Positions 26,544 to 34,181 of a DNA stretch of 64,000 nt are shown piece after piece (the stretch's first letter is position 1; every line of letters begins with the position of its first letter). Below the pieces are notes generated by a model. The model had not been told where the DNA came from. It made no database searches and worked only from the letters and a program-made list of their open reading frames with translations. The position numbers and the translations under genes are program-made. This DNA is from CAYWEM01 sp964457225 (lineage in GTDB: Bacteria > Acidobacteriota > Aminicenantia > UBA2199), in the NCBI GenBank assembly GCA_964457225.1, contig CAYWEM010000010.1, positions 36,560 through 100,559 on the forward strand, in the 5' to 3' direction.

Positions 26544-27903
26544 TGTCCGTTTCCCCGGCCAGGTTCCCGGCGATCAAGGCGAACTCCTGCCCGCGATGCT
26601 CAAAATTGCGAAACATGTCGAAACTGGCGCAGGCCGGAGCCAGTAAGACCACTCCTCCCTGGGGCAGCAGGCTTTCGTAGGCCCGGCGGGTCGCCTCTGC
26701 CAGGTCTGCAGCCCAGTTGAACCTGATCCCGCTTCCCTCGAGTTGAGCGGCAATAGTCGGAGCAGCCTGGCCGATCAGGAATACGGAAAATCCAGGCCGG
26801 GCCAACAGCTGCCCCAGCGGCCGAAAATCTCCGCCCTTGTCCTTGCCGCCGAGAATCACCGCGGCTCTCCCGTTGACGCTCATAATCGACTTCAGCGCGG
26901 CATCGACATTGGTGGCCTTGGAATCGTTGATGAAAACAACGCCGTTGAGTTCGGCCACTTTCTCCATGCGATGGGCCAGTCCCCGGAAAGATTCCAGCCC
27001 GGCGCTCAGCAGATCTCCTTTCAATCCGCACAACCCCGCCGCCAGCACGGCAGCCAGCACGTTTTCCAGGTTGTGCACTCCGTTCAGGGGATTACCGGCC
27101 AGGGACAATTCCGATCGGGATCCGTTCAAGCTCAGGAAAGCCCGGTCATCCCGGCAGGAAACACCCCGCTCGACCTCTTCCAGGCGGGAAAACCAGAACA
27201 GTCTCCCGGAACTTAGTTTTTCTCCATGAGATCGGCACCATGGATCATCGTAGTTCAGAACAGCCGCGTCCACTGAACGCTGATTGCTGAATATCGCCGC
27301 CTTGGCCGCGGCGTAGGCCGAAAAATCAGGATAGCGATCCAGGTGATCCGGAGTCAGGTTCAGCAGCAAGGCGATATCGGCCCGGAAATTCTCGATTTCT
27401 TCCAGCTGAAAACTGGAAAGTTCAAGCACGACCGTGTCTTCGGGCCCGATGTCCGGCAAGGCACTGATCAGCGGCCGGCCGATATTGCCCAGCAGATGGC
27501 TTTTCAGGCCGCCGAAGCTCAGCAGGTGATGAATCAGGCTGACCGTGGTCGACTTGCCGTTGCTGCCGGTCACGGCCAGCACCCGCCCTGGAATAAGCGA
27601 CCGGGCATACTCGATTTCCGAAACGATTCGCGTCCCCTGCCGGCGCAAAGCCCGGAAACGCTCATGGCGGCCATCCACTCCCGGGCTCAGGATCAGCAGA
27701 TCAAGTTCCCGCAGTTTGTCCCAGTCAAGGGCGGCGTCGATAAAACAAACACCGCGCTCCAGTTCCATTTTCAGAGCTTGACCATCCTCGGGCACTCCGT
27801 CATTCACCAGGTAGATATGCCGGTTTTTTTCTCCGTGAAGATGCTTTAACAAGGCCCGGCCGGTTTTTCCGAAACCGAAAACCCCGGTTTTCAATTCAGC
27901 CAT
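26536..27903 (-). CDS. murD: UDP-N-acetylmuramoylalanine-D-glutamate ligase
   Basis: A 455-residue ligase adding D-Glu to UDP-MurNAc-L-Ala. It has an N-terminal GFGKTGRALL nucleotide-sugar loop, P-loop GSNGKSTTV, NLTPDHLDRYP and NDSKATNVDA. The start is set at ATG 27903 (MAELKTGVFGF) because this begins the conserved fold; a longer frame adds nine residues within murF. The ATG overlaps the murF stop by 8 nt (ATGGCTGA). mraY, normally between murF and murD, is missing. Confidence 0.96.
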   Translation of the reverse strand: MAELKTGVFGFGKTGRALLKHLHGEKNRHIYLVNDGVPEDGQALKMELERGVCFIDAALDWDKLRELDLLILSPGVDGRHERFRALRRQGTRIVSEIEYARSLIPGRVLAVTGSNGKSTTVSLIHHLLSFGGLKSHLLGNIGRPLISALPDIGPEDTVVLELSSFQLEEIENFRADIALLLNLTPDHLDRYPDFSAYAAAKAAIFSNQRSVDAAVLNYDDPWCRSHGEKLSSGRLFWFSRLEEVERGVSCRDDRAFLSLNGSRSELSLAGNPLNGVHNLENVLAAVLAAGLCGLKGDLLSAGLESFRGLAHRMEKVAELNGVVFINDSKATNVDAALKSIMSVNGRAAVILGGKDKGGDFRPLGQLLARPGFSVFLIGQAAPTIAAQLEGSGIRFNWAADLAEATRRAYESLLPQGGVVLLAPACASFDMFRNFEHRGQEFALIAGNLAGETDNG

Positions 27904-29275
27904 TGAGCAACTCCCGCATGGCCAACTCAAGTTTCATGCCCCGCGATCCCTTGAACAGGACCAGGTCACCATGCCGCCTTTTTTTCAGTACATGGCGGCC
28001 TGCTTCCAGGGAATCTATGAAAGCGGCGGCCCGGTTTTCCGGAAAACCCGCATCAAGGGCTCCCTGCCTGAAATACATGGCCAGGCTTCCAACCGTCACC
28101 AGTTCGTTGTATCCCATGGAGGCAAACTCCCGCCCCAGTTGGTAATGAAAAGATTGTTCTTCGGCCCCCAGCTCCAGCATGTCTCCGATTACAGCGATGC
28201 GCCTGGCGCAATCCATGGAGGCCGCCCATCGCAAAACCTTTCTCAGGGCCTCGGGATTGGAATTGTAAGTTTCATCTATCAGGGTCAGGCCGGGCAGGAC
28301 GTGAACCACTCCCCGGCCCGCCACACTGCGCAGATCCCGCAGAACCGGCCGCAGGTTTTCCGGACTCAATCCGGCCTGCAGGGCGATGGACAGGGCCGCG
28401 AAGACGTTTTCCAGCAATACCCCGTGTACTATGGAAGTAAAGAAGCTCTCCCGTCGCCCATGAATATCAAGGTTCAATACAGTTCCGCTTTCAGTTTTCT
28501 CACTGCTTCGCCAGACTATATCGTTGCCGGGAAGGCGGCCGAAAAGCACTCTGGGGCCTTTGTAAGAGGCAGCCGCGGCCAGCAGTGTTTCATTGTCCCC
28601 GTTCAAAAGGGCGCAGGATCGTTCCCCGAGATGCGCCAGTAATTCGCATTTGGCCCGGGCTATGTTCTCAACGGTTTTCAGGTATTCCAGGTGAACCGGG
28701 TAGACATTCAGGATGACCCCGATGTCCGGTTGCAGGATTTCCGCCAGTGTTGATATTTCTCCTAAACCGGGCTTGCTCATGGCCAGTTCCAAAACAGCGA
28801 AATCCTCGTCTCCGGAAAGCGCCAGCAGGGAAAATGGCATCCCCAGCCAGTTGTTCCAGTTTCCCGGTGACTTCAAAACCTTGCCGGAACCCGCCAGCAA
28901 TGCCGCGGTGAACTCCTTGGCGGAGGTTTTTCCGGCGCTGCCGGTCACTGCGATAAAGCGGGTCGACTGAGCATCGGCCCGAACCCGGGAAGCCAGCCGG
29001 TGCAGGGCGGCCATGACGTCATCAACCACCAGTGCCGGCATTCCCGGAGGCAACTTGGCGACATTGCTGACCACCGCGGCGCAACCGGTTTTTCCGGCCA
29101 CCTCAGCCAGGTAGTCATGCCCGTCCGCCACCTCGCCGGGCAGGGCGAAAAACAATCCGTTATCCGGCAGTTGCCGCGAGTCAAAATGAAAAGATCTGAA
29201 CGACCTTTCGGGGGCAAGGTTTACCGGTCTGGCTCCCATGCAGTCAACCAGGCGGTCAACTTTTAATTCAGCCAT
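27896..29275 (-). CDS. murF: UDP-N-acetylmuramoyl-tripeptide-D-alanyl-D-alanine ligase
   Basis: A 459-residue ligase that adds D-Ala-D-Ala to complete the UDP-MurNAc pentapeptide. Motifs: FHFDSRQLPDNGLFFAL, P-loop GSAGKTSAKEF, NVYPVHLEYL and LIDETYNSNPEALRKVL. The start is ATG 29275 (MAELKVDRLV) with GGAG upstream; a longer frame from 29359 runs back into murE and is not conserved. It overlaps murE by 8 nt (ATGGCTGA), the same overlap as the murF-murD junction. Confidence 0.96.
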   Translation of the reverse strand: MAELKVDRLVDCMGARPVNLAPERSFRSFHFDSRQLPDNGLFFALPGEVADGHDYLAEVAGKTGCAAVVSNVAKLPPGMPALVVDDVMAALHRLASRVRADAQSTRFIAVTGSAGKTSAKEFTAALLAGSGKVLKSPGNWNNWLGMPFSLLALSGDEDFAVLELAMSKPGLGEISTLAEILQPDIGVILNVYPVHLEYLKTVENIARAKCELLAHLGERSCALLNGDNETLLAAAASYKGPRVLFGRLPGNDIVWRSSEKTESGTVLNLDIHGRRESFFTSIVHGVLLENVFAALSIALQAGLSPENLRPVLRDLRSVAGRGVVHVLPGLTLIDETYNSNPEALRKVLRWAASMDCARRIAVIGDMLELGAEEQSFHYQLGREFASMGYNELVTVGSLAMYFRQGALDAGFPENRAAAFIDSLEAGRHVLKKRRHGDLVLFKGSRGMKLELAMRELLNG

Positions 29276-30728
29276 TTTCTTTCTCCGCCAGCCAGTCTGA
29301 AACCACCCCGGCATCGGAAAAGGGAATCGTCCGGTCGGCAAAAATCTGGTAATCCTCATGCCCCTTGCCGGCTATCACCACCAGGTCATCCCGTTCGGCC
29401 CTTTCCAGGGCGGCAAAAATCGCCCGGCGCCGATCAGGTTCCACCAGGTACTTGTCGAAAGAAGCCGGGAACCCTTCACAGATATCGGCGATTATGGCCA
29501 GGGGATCTTCCAGGCGCGGATTGTCACTGCTTACCAGCAGAAAATCCGCCAGTTCAGCAGCCACCCGGCCCATGCGCCGGCGCTTGCTTTTATCCCGGCC
29601 TCCCCCCGCCCCGAAAACGAGGTATATTTTACCTTTGATCAGTTCGCGCAGGGAAGTAAGCAGTTGCTGTAAAGCGCCGTCAGTATGGGCGTAATCCACG
29701 ATAACCCCGGCTGATCCGGCGGGAACCGACTGAAGCCTGCCGGGCAGCGGCTGCACGCTCTGCAATCTTTCCATGATGGTATCCCGGCTCAAACCCTTGA
29801 TCAGGGCTGACCCCACCGCGGCCATGACGTTGAACAGGTTCACCCGGCCAAGCAGGGGACAAGAAAAGTTCAACTGACCCTGCGGCGTGGCCAGCATACC
29901 GTTCAGTCCCCTGATATCGGCCTGGTACCTGAGCGGACGAATATCTGCGTTTTCAGAAAACCCGAAAGTGACGTAAGGGCAGTTGAGTTCAGCGATCACC
30001 CGCCGGCAGGAGGGATCATCGACGTTGATCAGGGCCCAGCTGCCCGGGCCCAGCTTTCTGAACAGGGAAAACTTGGCTTCCAGGTAGCGTTCCATGCTCT
30101 GGTGAAAGTCCAGGTGATCTCCGGAAAACGAAGTGAAAACAGCCTGGCGGAATTCGATATTGTCGACCCGGTGCAGATCGAGTGCGGCCGAGGAAACTTC
30201 CATGATCACGTTCTTGCCCCCGGCCAGGCGTACCTGGTTCATGAAGGAAAACAGATCCGGGGCTTCCGGCGTTGTCAGGCTGTTTTTTTTCAATTCACCG
30301 GCAAAAAAACCGCCTAAAGTACCAATGCGGGCCGTGGCCTCAACTTCGGACAGCAGGTGATGAATCAAGGCCACGGTAGTCGTTTTACCGTTGGTTCCGG
30401 TCACTCCGACGACCTCCAGCTGCCTGCCCGGATAATCGAAAAAGCAGGCGGCCAGCTGGTTGAGCACCCGGCGTTCGCTAAGTATCTGAATCCAGGCGAC
30501 CGGCAACCCGGGATCGGGCGGAGCTGAGGAAAAGACAGCCACGGCCCCGGCGGCCGCGGCGGCCGCGGCATGCTTGTTGCCGTCATCCCTGAAACCTCTT
30601 ATGGCCACAAACACATCTCCCGGCTGAACCTTCCTGGAATCGTACTGAATTCCGCTGACCTTCTGGTTGAGATTTCCCCGACAGGAAACAACTTCGATCC
30701 CGGAAAGGAGACTTTTGAGAAGTTTCAC
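29268..30728 (-). CDS. murE: UDP-MurNAc-tripeptide synthetase, meso-diaminopimelate type
   Basis: A 486-residue ligase that adds the third residue of the stem peptide. The P-loop GTNGKTTTV is present. The specificity motif DNPR at residues 402-405 marks meso-diaminopimelate rather than lysine as substrate, so the wall is A1-gamma type as in diderms. It starts with GTG overlapping the ftsI stop as GTGA. Full length. Confidence 0.97.
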   Translation of the reverse strand: MKLLKSLLSGIEVVSCRGNLNQKVSGIQYDSRKVQPGDVFVAIRGFRDDGNKHAAAAAAAGAVAVFSSAPPDPGLPVAWIQILSERRVLNQLAACFFDYPGRQLEVVGVTGTNGKTTTVALIHHLLSEVEATARIGTLGGFFAGELKKNSLTTPEAPDLFSFMNQVRLAGGKNVIMEVSSAALDLHRVDNIEFRQAVFTSFSGDHLDFHQSMERYLEAKFSLFRKLGPGSWALINVDDPSCRRVIAELNCPYVTFGFSENADIRPLRYQADIRGLNGMLATPQGQLNFSCPLLGRVNLFNVMAAVGSALIKGLSRDTIMERLQSVQPLPGRLQSVPAGSAGVIVDYAHTDGALQQLLTSLRELIKGKIYLVFGAGGGRDKSKRRRMGRVAAELADFLLVSSDNPRLEDPLAIIADICEGFPASFDKYLVEPDRRRAIFAALERAERDDLVVIAGKGHEDYQIFADRTIPFSDAGVVSDWLAEKENG

Positions 30729-32416
30729 AGTCGGATCTCCCGTTCCCCGTTTCTTTCCGGGAAAATCTTCAGGTAAAGACTGAGCTTTTCGGCTATAGAC
30801 CTGAAAAGAGGGGCGGCGACTTCACCTCCGAAATACGACCCCACCGGTTCGTCAATCAGAACAAACATGGTGACCGCCGGCCGGTGCATAGGAAAGAAAC
30901 CGCCGAAGGAAGCCACGTAATCGTTTTGATAACGCCCGCCCTTGACTTTCTTGGCCGTGCCCGTTTTCCCGGCCACGATCAACCCCGGAAGCGCCGCCTT
31001 TTTTCCCGTGCCCCGGCTGACCGCCTCGGCCATTATCGCCCCCAGTCGCTGAACTGTCGCCGTGGACATAATCCTTTCTTCAGCTGAATTCGAGCGTTTT
31101 GCATCCAGCAAAATGCGGGGCGGTCTCAAAATGCCGCCGTTGGCGACGACATTGAAGGCGGCGGCCATTTGCAGAGGGGTCACCGAAATTTCATAACCAA
31201 AGGAAAGAAAGGCCAGGGAAACATCGCTCCATCTCTCAGGCGGGTTCAGAATACCCCTTTCCTCTCCAGGCAATTCGATTCCGGTGCGGCGGCCGAAACC
31301 AAAGCGCTGAATGGTTTCAAAAAACCTGCGCCCCCCGACCAGCATGCCGATCCGGGCCGCCCCGATATTGCTGGACTGGATCAGGATTTCTTCGAAGGTC
31401 AGGCGATCGAAAGGTTTGACATCGGTTATCACCCGGTCGCGGACCTGGAAGGATCCGTTATAACAGTTGAAGACCTGCTGGGGATAAGCAACGTTGTTTT
31501 CCAGGGCGGCGGCGGCCAGGATGACCTTGAAGGTTGATCCGGGATCGTAATTGAAAGCGGTCACCCGGTTAAGGAGCTGCTGGGGCCGGGCAGAGCTGAT
31601 CTCCTCCGGGGAAAAACCCGGGTTGCTGGCCAGAGCCAGAACTTCTCCATCCCGGGAATCAAGCACGATCACGCTGCCCCCGCGAGCCCGGCTTTCCCTG
31701 ACGGCCCTTTCCAGTTCACGTTCGACGATGTACTGCAGAGTGGTGTCTATTGTCAGGTGAACATCGCGCCCCGGTTGCGGCTCCTCCAGGTAGTTGAACT
31801 GGAAGGCTTTGCGCCTGGCATCCAGATAAATCTGGAGTTTGCCGCCCCGACCCCTGATTTCACTGTCCAGGGCGAACTCGATCCCGGCCAGCCCCTGTTC
31901 ATCTATACCGACCCCACCGAGAACGTGTGCCGCCGTCCTGTTCTGCGGGTAGACACGGCGATACTCGTCGATGAAATTAACCACCCCACCGTGATTTGCC
32001 GCTGATACTGCTTTTTCCACCCGGGCCAGCTCTATTTCCGACAACTTGCGCTTGACCCAGATGAATTTTTCCTGGTTTTTGATCCTCTGCCTGATCGCAT
32101 CGGATTGGGCCTTGCTCAGAAACAAAGCCTGGTTCAGGCTCCTGAGCGCCGCCAGCGAGGCATCGACATCCTTGTTGCTGATGAAAACCGACTTGGTTTT
32201 GATTGAAGCGGCCAAGGCCAGGCTGTTTCGGTCGTAAATGGTTCCACGCTTGGGGTGCAGGGTCAGCACTCTTTTGCTCTGGGCCTGAACCCTCTCACTG
32301 TATCGGTTGTAGTTCACAATCTGGATTCTCACCAGGCTGATCGTTATCACCGCCACCCAGAGCAGGGAAAAAACGGTTAACACCAGGGTTCTTCTTCTCT
32401 TGCGCCATTCAATCAT
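30725..32416 (-). CDS. ftsI: Septal penicillin-binding protein (FtsI/PBP3, class B)
   Basis: A 563-residue transpeptidase anchored by one N-terminal helix (about 10-30). It has the class B dimerisation domain and the catalytic motifs SxxK (STFK, Ser294), SxN (SSN) and KTG (KTGTAKK). It cross-links septal peptidoglycan made by FtsW. No PASTA domain is present. The start is ATG 32416 (MIEWRKRRR), which gives the normal short basic tail before the helix; the longer frame to 32488 lies wholly within ftsL. It overlaps ftsL by 8 nt (ATGATTGA). Confidence 0.95.
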   Translation of the reverse strand: MIEWRKRRRTLVLTVFSLLWVAVITISLVRIQIVNYNRYSERVQAQSKRVLTLHPKRGTIYDRNSLALAASIKTKSVFISNKDVDASLAALRSLNQALFLSKAQSDAIRQRIKNQEKFIWVKRKLSEIELARVEKAVSAANHGGVVNFIDEYRRVYPQNRTAAHVLGGVGIDEQGLAGIEFALDSEIRGRGGKLQIYLDARRKAFQFNYLEEPQPGRDVHLTIDTTLQYIVERELERAVRESRARGGSVIVLDSRDGEVLALASNPGFSPEEISSARPQQLLNRVTAFNYDPGSTFKVILAAAALENNVAYPQQVFNCYNGSFQVRDRVITDVKPFDRLTFEEILIQSSNIGAARIGMLVGGRRFFETIQRFGFGRRTGIELPGEERGILNPPERWSDVSLAFLSFGYEISVTPLQMAAAFNVVANGGILRPPRILLDAKRSNSAEERIMSTATVQRLGAIMAEAVSRGTGKKAALPGLIVAGKTGTAKKVKGGRYQNDYVASFGGFFPMHRPAVTMFVLIDEPVGSYFGGEVAAPLFRSIAEKLSLYLKIFPERNGEREIRL

Positions 32417-32708
32417 CTTGTTTTCCCCGGTAAACCTTGATGATCTGTTCGCTTTCCGGATAACGGAAACCAAGTTTTTCCACGGCAACGCTTTCTATTC
32501 TCTCCAGGTTCATCAACAGAGCCCGCCGGGCCTGGAGCCTGTCAAGCTCCTCCTGCAATGTCTTCATTTCCTGTCGCAGGCCCTGCAAACGATAACCGTA
32601 TTCGATGGTTTTCAGATTCAGGCTGGAAAAAGAAAAAAGCACCAGAAAAACCAGCAGGGTCAGGAATACTATCCAGGCTGTGTTTCCGGCCCGACCTGTT
32701 TTTTTCAT
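32409..32708 (-). CDS. ftsL: FtsL-like division protein
   Basis: A 99-residue bitopic protein: basic N-terminus, one membrane helix (about 12-30) and a coiled coil (about 38-68, LRQEMKTLQEELDRL). A short C-terminal part with ERIESVAVEKLGFRYPES follows, as in FtsL/FtsB. Sequence alone cannot separate FtsL from FtsB or DivIC; the position between rsmH and ftsI supports FtsL. It bridges FtsQ and FtsW-FtsI in the divisome. Its ATG overlaps the rsmH stop (ATGA). Confidence 0.85.
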   Translation of the reverse strand: MKKTGRAGNTAWIVFLTLLVFLVLFSFSSLNLKTIEYGYRLQGLRQEMKTLQEELDRLQARRALLMNLERIESVAVEKLGFRYPESEQIIKVYRGKQDD

Positions 32709-33589
32709 AACAGTACCCCGGCCCGCATGCGGGCAGAACGCGCCGCGGGATTGCTGTCAACTTCAGCGGCCGAAGGAAAAGCGGGAAAAGGCTTTAAAAC
32801 GTTGAGCCGGCCGGAACGCCGCAAGGAATTGAATTCGTTTTTCACCACTCTGTCTTCCAGGGAATGGTAGGACAGGAAAACCAGGGCCGACCCGGGAGCA
32901 AGTCGTTCAGACATCAGGCGGATGAATTCCGGCAGGCCTTCAAGCTCTGAGTTGACCGCTATACGCAGGGCCTGGAACACCCGGGCCGCCGGATGAGTCA
33001 ATCCACGCCTGGGATGCCACTTGTATTCGCTCTCAATTAAATCGCGCAATTCTCCGGTATGACTCAGCGGGGCAAGCAGGCGTCTTTCCACTATGCGCCG
33101 GGCCAGCCTGCGGCTGTCAGGTACTTCACCGTACCTGCCAAACAGGTCGGCCAGTTCATCGCCGCTCAGGGAATTGAGCAGGTCAGCCGCCGTAGTCCGA
33201 GCCTGGCGATTCTTTCTCATATCCAGCGGTCCGTCAAGACTGTGAGAAAAACCACGCCGCCCGTCTTTCAGCTGATCCATGGACAAACCGGGATCAACCA
33301 GTATCCCCCCGATGGAGGAGAAATCGAGGGGCAAATCGGGCAGATCTCTGAGAAAGTCCGCCTGGAAACAAGAGAAACGATCGGAATATGACTGCAGAAT
33401 CACCCGGGCCAGTTGCAGACTTTCAGCATCCAGGTCGATACCGATCACCCGGCAACCGGGAATTTCGCGCAGCAGCACTCCGGCATGACCGCCCATACCC
33501 AGGGTACAGTCGAGAAAAACCCTGCGGCCGGCGTTTTTAAAAACCGCCAGCACCTCGCTACTCATTACCGGGCAATGAAGCGGCTTCAT
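32705..33589 (-). CDS. rsmH: 16S rRNA m4C1402 methyltransferase RsmH (MraW)
   Basis: A 294-residue SAM-dependent methyltransferase that N4-methylates C1402 of 16S rRNA. Motifs: HCPVMSSEVL at the start, LDCTLGMGGHAGVLL (SAM loop), GILVDPGLSMDQL, RKNRQARTTAADLLN and LSYHSLEDRVVK. The start at ATG 33589 retains the conserved HCPVM segment and has GAGG upstream; it overlaps mraZ by 32 bp, the largest overlap in the operon. Confidence 0.97.
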   Translation of the reverse strand: MKPLHCPVMSSEVLAVFKNAGRRVFLDCTLGMGGHAGVLLREIPGCRVIGIDLDAESLQLARVILQSYSDRFSCFQADFLRDLPDLPLDFSSIGGILVDPGLSMDQLKDGRRGFSHSLDGPLDMRKNRQARTTAADLLNSLSGDELADLFGRYGEVPDSRRLARRIVERRLLAPLSHTGELRDLIESEYKWHPRRGLTHPAARVFQALRIAVNSELEGLPEFIRLMSERLAPGSALVFLSYHSLEDRVVKNEFNSLRRSGRLNVLKPFPAFPSAAEVDSNPAARSARMRAGVLL

Positions 33590-34049
33590 TCAACAACCTC
33601 GCCACTTTCTCCATGCGCTCGTCAGTGAACTTACCATTGAGGTATCTCTGCTGGAAATGCTCGCTGTTCCAGAGCACCAGGTGATCGATTTTTCCCAGCA
33701 TCAGCACGTTATCCTGCAGACCACAGGCACTGCGCAGATCCTGGGGGATGAGAATTCTGCCCTTGGGATCGAATTCGCATTCCGTACCCCAGAAACTGGT
33801 CCGGCTTACGTATTCCTCGATATCCGGATCACGCACCTGCAGGCTTTCGATCCGGGCCTCGATCGCTTTCCAGACCGGCAGGGGATAGAAAAAAACGAAG
33901 TCTCCGTTCAACGAAGTCAGATAAACTTCACTTCCGAAACGGGATGCCAGCAGGGAGAGAAACTTCTGGGGGATTTTAATACGGCCGCGGTCATCGGTTT
34001 TAACGGTAAAACTGCCGCGCAAACGATCGATTATCCCATTTTGTCCCAT
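33558..34049 (-). CDS. mraZ: Transcriptional regulator MraZ
   Basis: A DNA-binding protein with two SpoVT/AbrB-like swapped hairpins; motifs DDRGRIKIPQKF and DPKGRILIPQDLR are the two conserved DxxGR repeats. It represses the dcw operon in E. coli. The start is uncertain: ATG 34049 (163 residues) would follow a 4-nt leader, while TTG 34022 (154 residues) gives the usual MRGSF-like beginning. ATG 34088 in the same frame is excluded because it lies upstream of the predicted transcription start. Three TGGGA repeats overlap the start region, so autoregulation is likely. Confidence 0.92.
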   Translation of the reverse strand: MGQNGIIDRLRGSFTVKTDDRGRIKIPQKFLSLLASRFGSEVYLTSLNGDFVFFYPLPVWKAIEARIESLQVRDPDIEEYVSRTSFWGTECEFDPKGRILIPQDLRSACGLQDNVLMLGKIDHLVLWNSEHFQQRYLNGKFTDERMEKVARLLNEAASLPGNE

Positions 34050-34058
34050 TTTGTCCCA
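34034..34058 (-). promoter_or_regulatory. MraZ box: three TGGGA repeats with 10-bp period
   Basis: On the minus strand TGGGA occurs at 34058-34054, 34048-34044 and 34038-34034, each separated by five bases (CAAAA twice). This matches the TGGGN repeats with 5-nt spacers known as the MraZ operator. The repeats begin 1 bp after the -10 box and cover the transcription start and the proposed ATG, so MraZ binding should block initiation directly. Confidence 0.85.
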
Positions 34059-34059
34059 T

Positions 34060-34088
34060 ATAATATATATAAAAAAACTAAAAGTCAA
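34060..34088 (-). promoter_or_regulatory. Sigma-70 promoter of the dcw operon
   Basis: TTGACT (34088-34083) and TATTAT (34065-34060), 17-bp spacer, minus strand. The start near 34053 lies within the MraZ box. It faces away from the nrdJ promoter, with an A/T tract between the two. Confidence 0.75.
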
Positions 34089-34116
34089 GGCCTGGATTTT
34101 TTTTATTTTTTTTTTC

Positions 34117-34145
34117 TTGACACACTAGATTTAGCGCTTTATAAT
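34117..34145 (+). promoter_or_regulatory. Full-consensus sigma-70 promoter of nrdJ
   Basis: TTGACA (34117-34122) and TATAAT (34140-34145) with a 17-bp spacer: perfect in both hexamers and spacing. A T/A-rich tract just upstream (34097-34115) could act as an UP element. The leader of about 30 nt ends with GAGGAGG before the ATG at 34182. Confidence 0.85.
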
Positions 34146-34181
34146 AGTGCGCATCCTACATTTATGGCTTGAGGAGGCTAT

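Noticed and set aside
29276..29359. Longer murF start at 29359, and similar long frames for murD, ftsI, ftsZ and the second MinD gene
   Set aside because: The extra residues lie inside the preceding gene, are not part of the conserved folds, and the inner ATG in each case begins the family sequence (for ftsZ also with a strong ribosome site).
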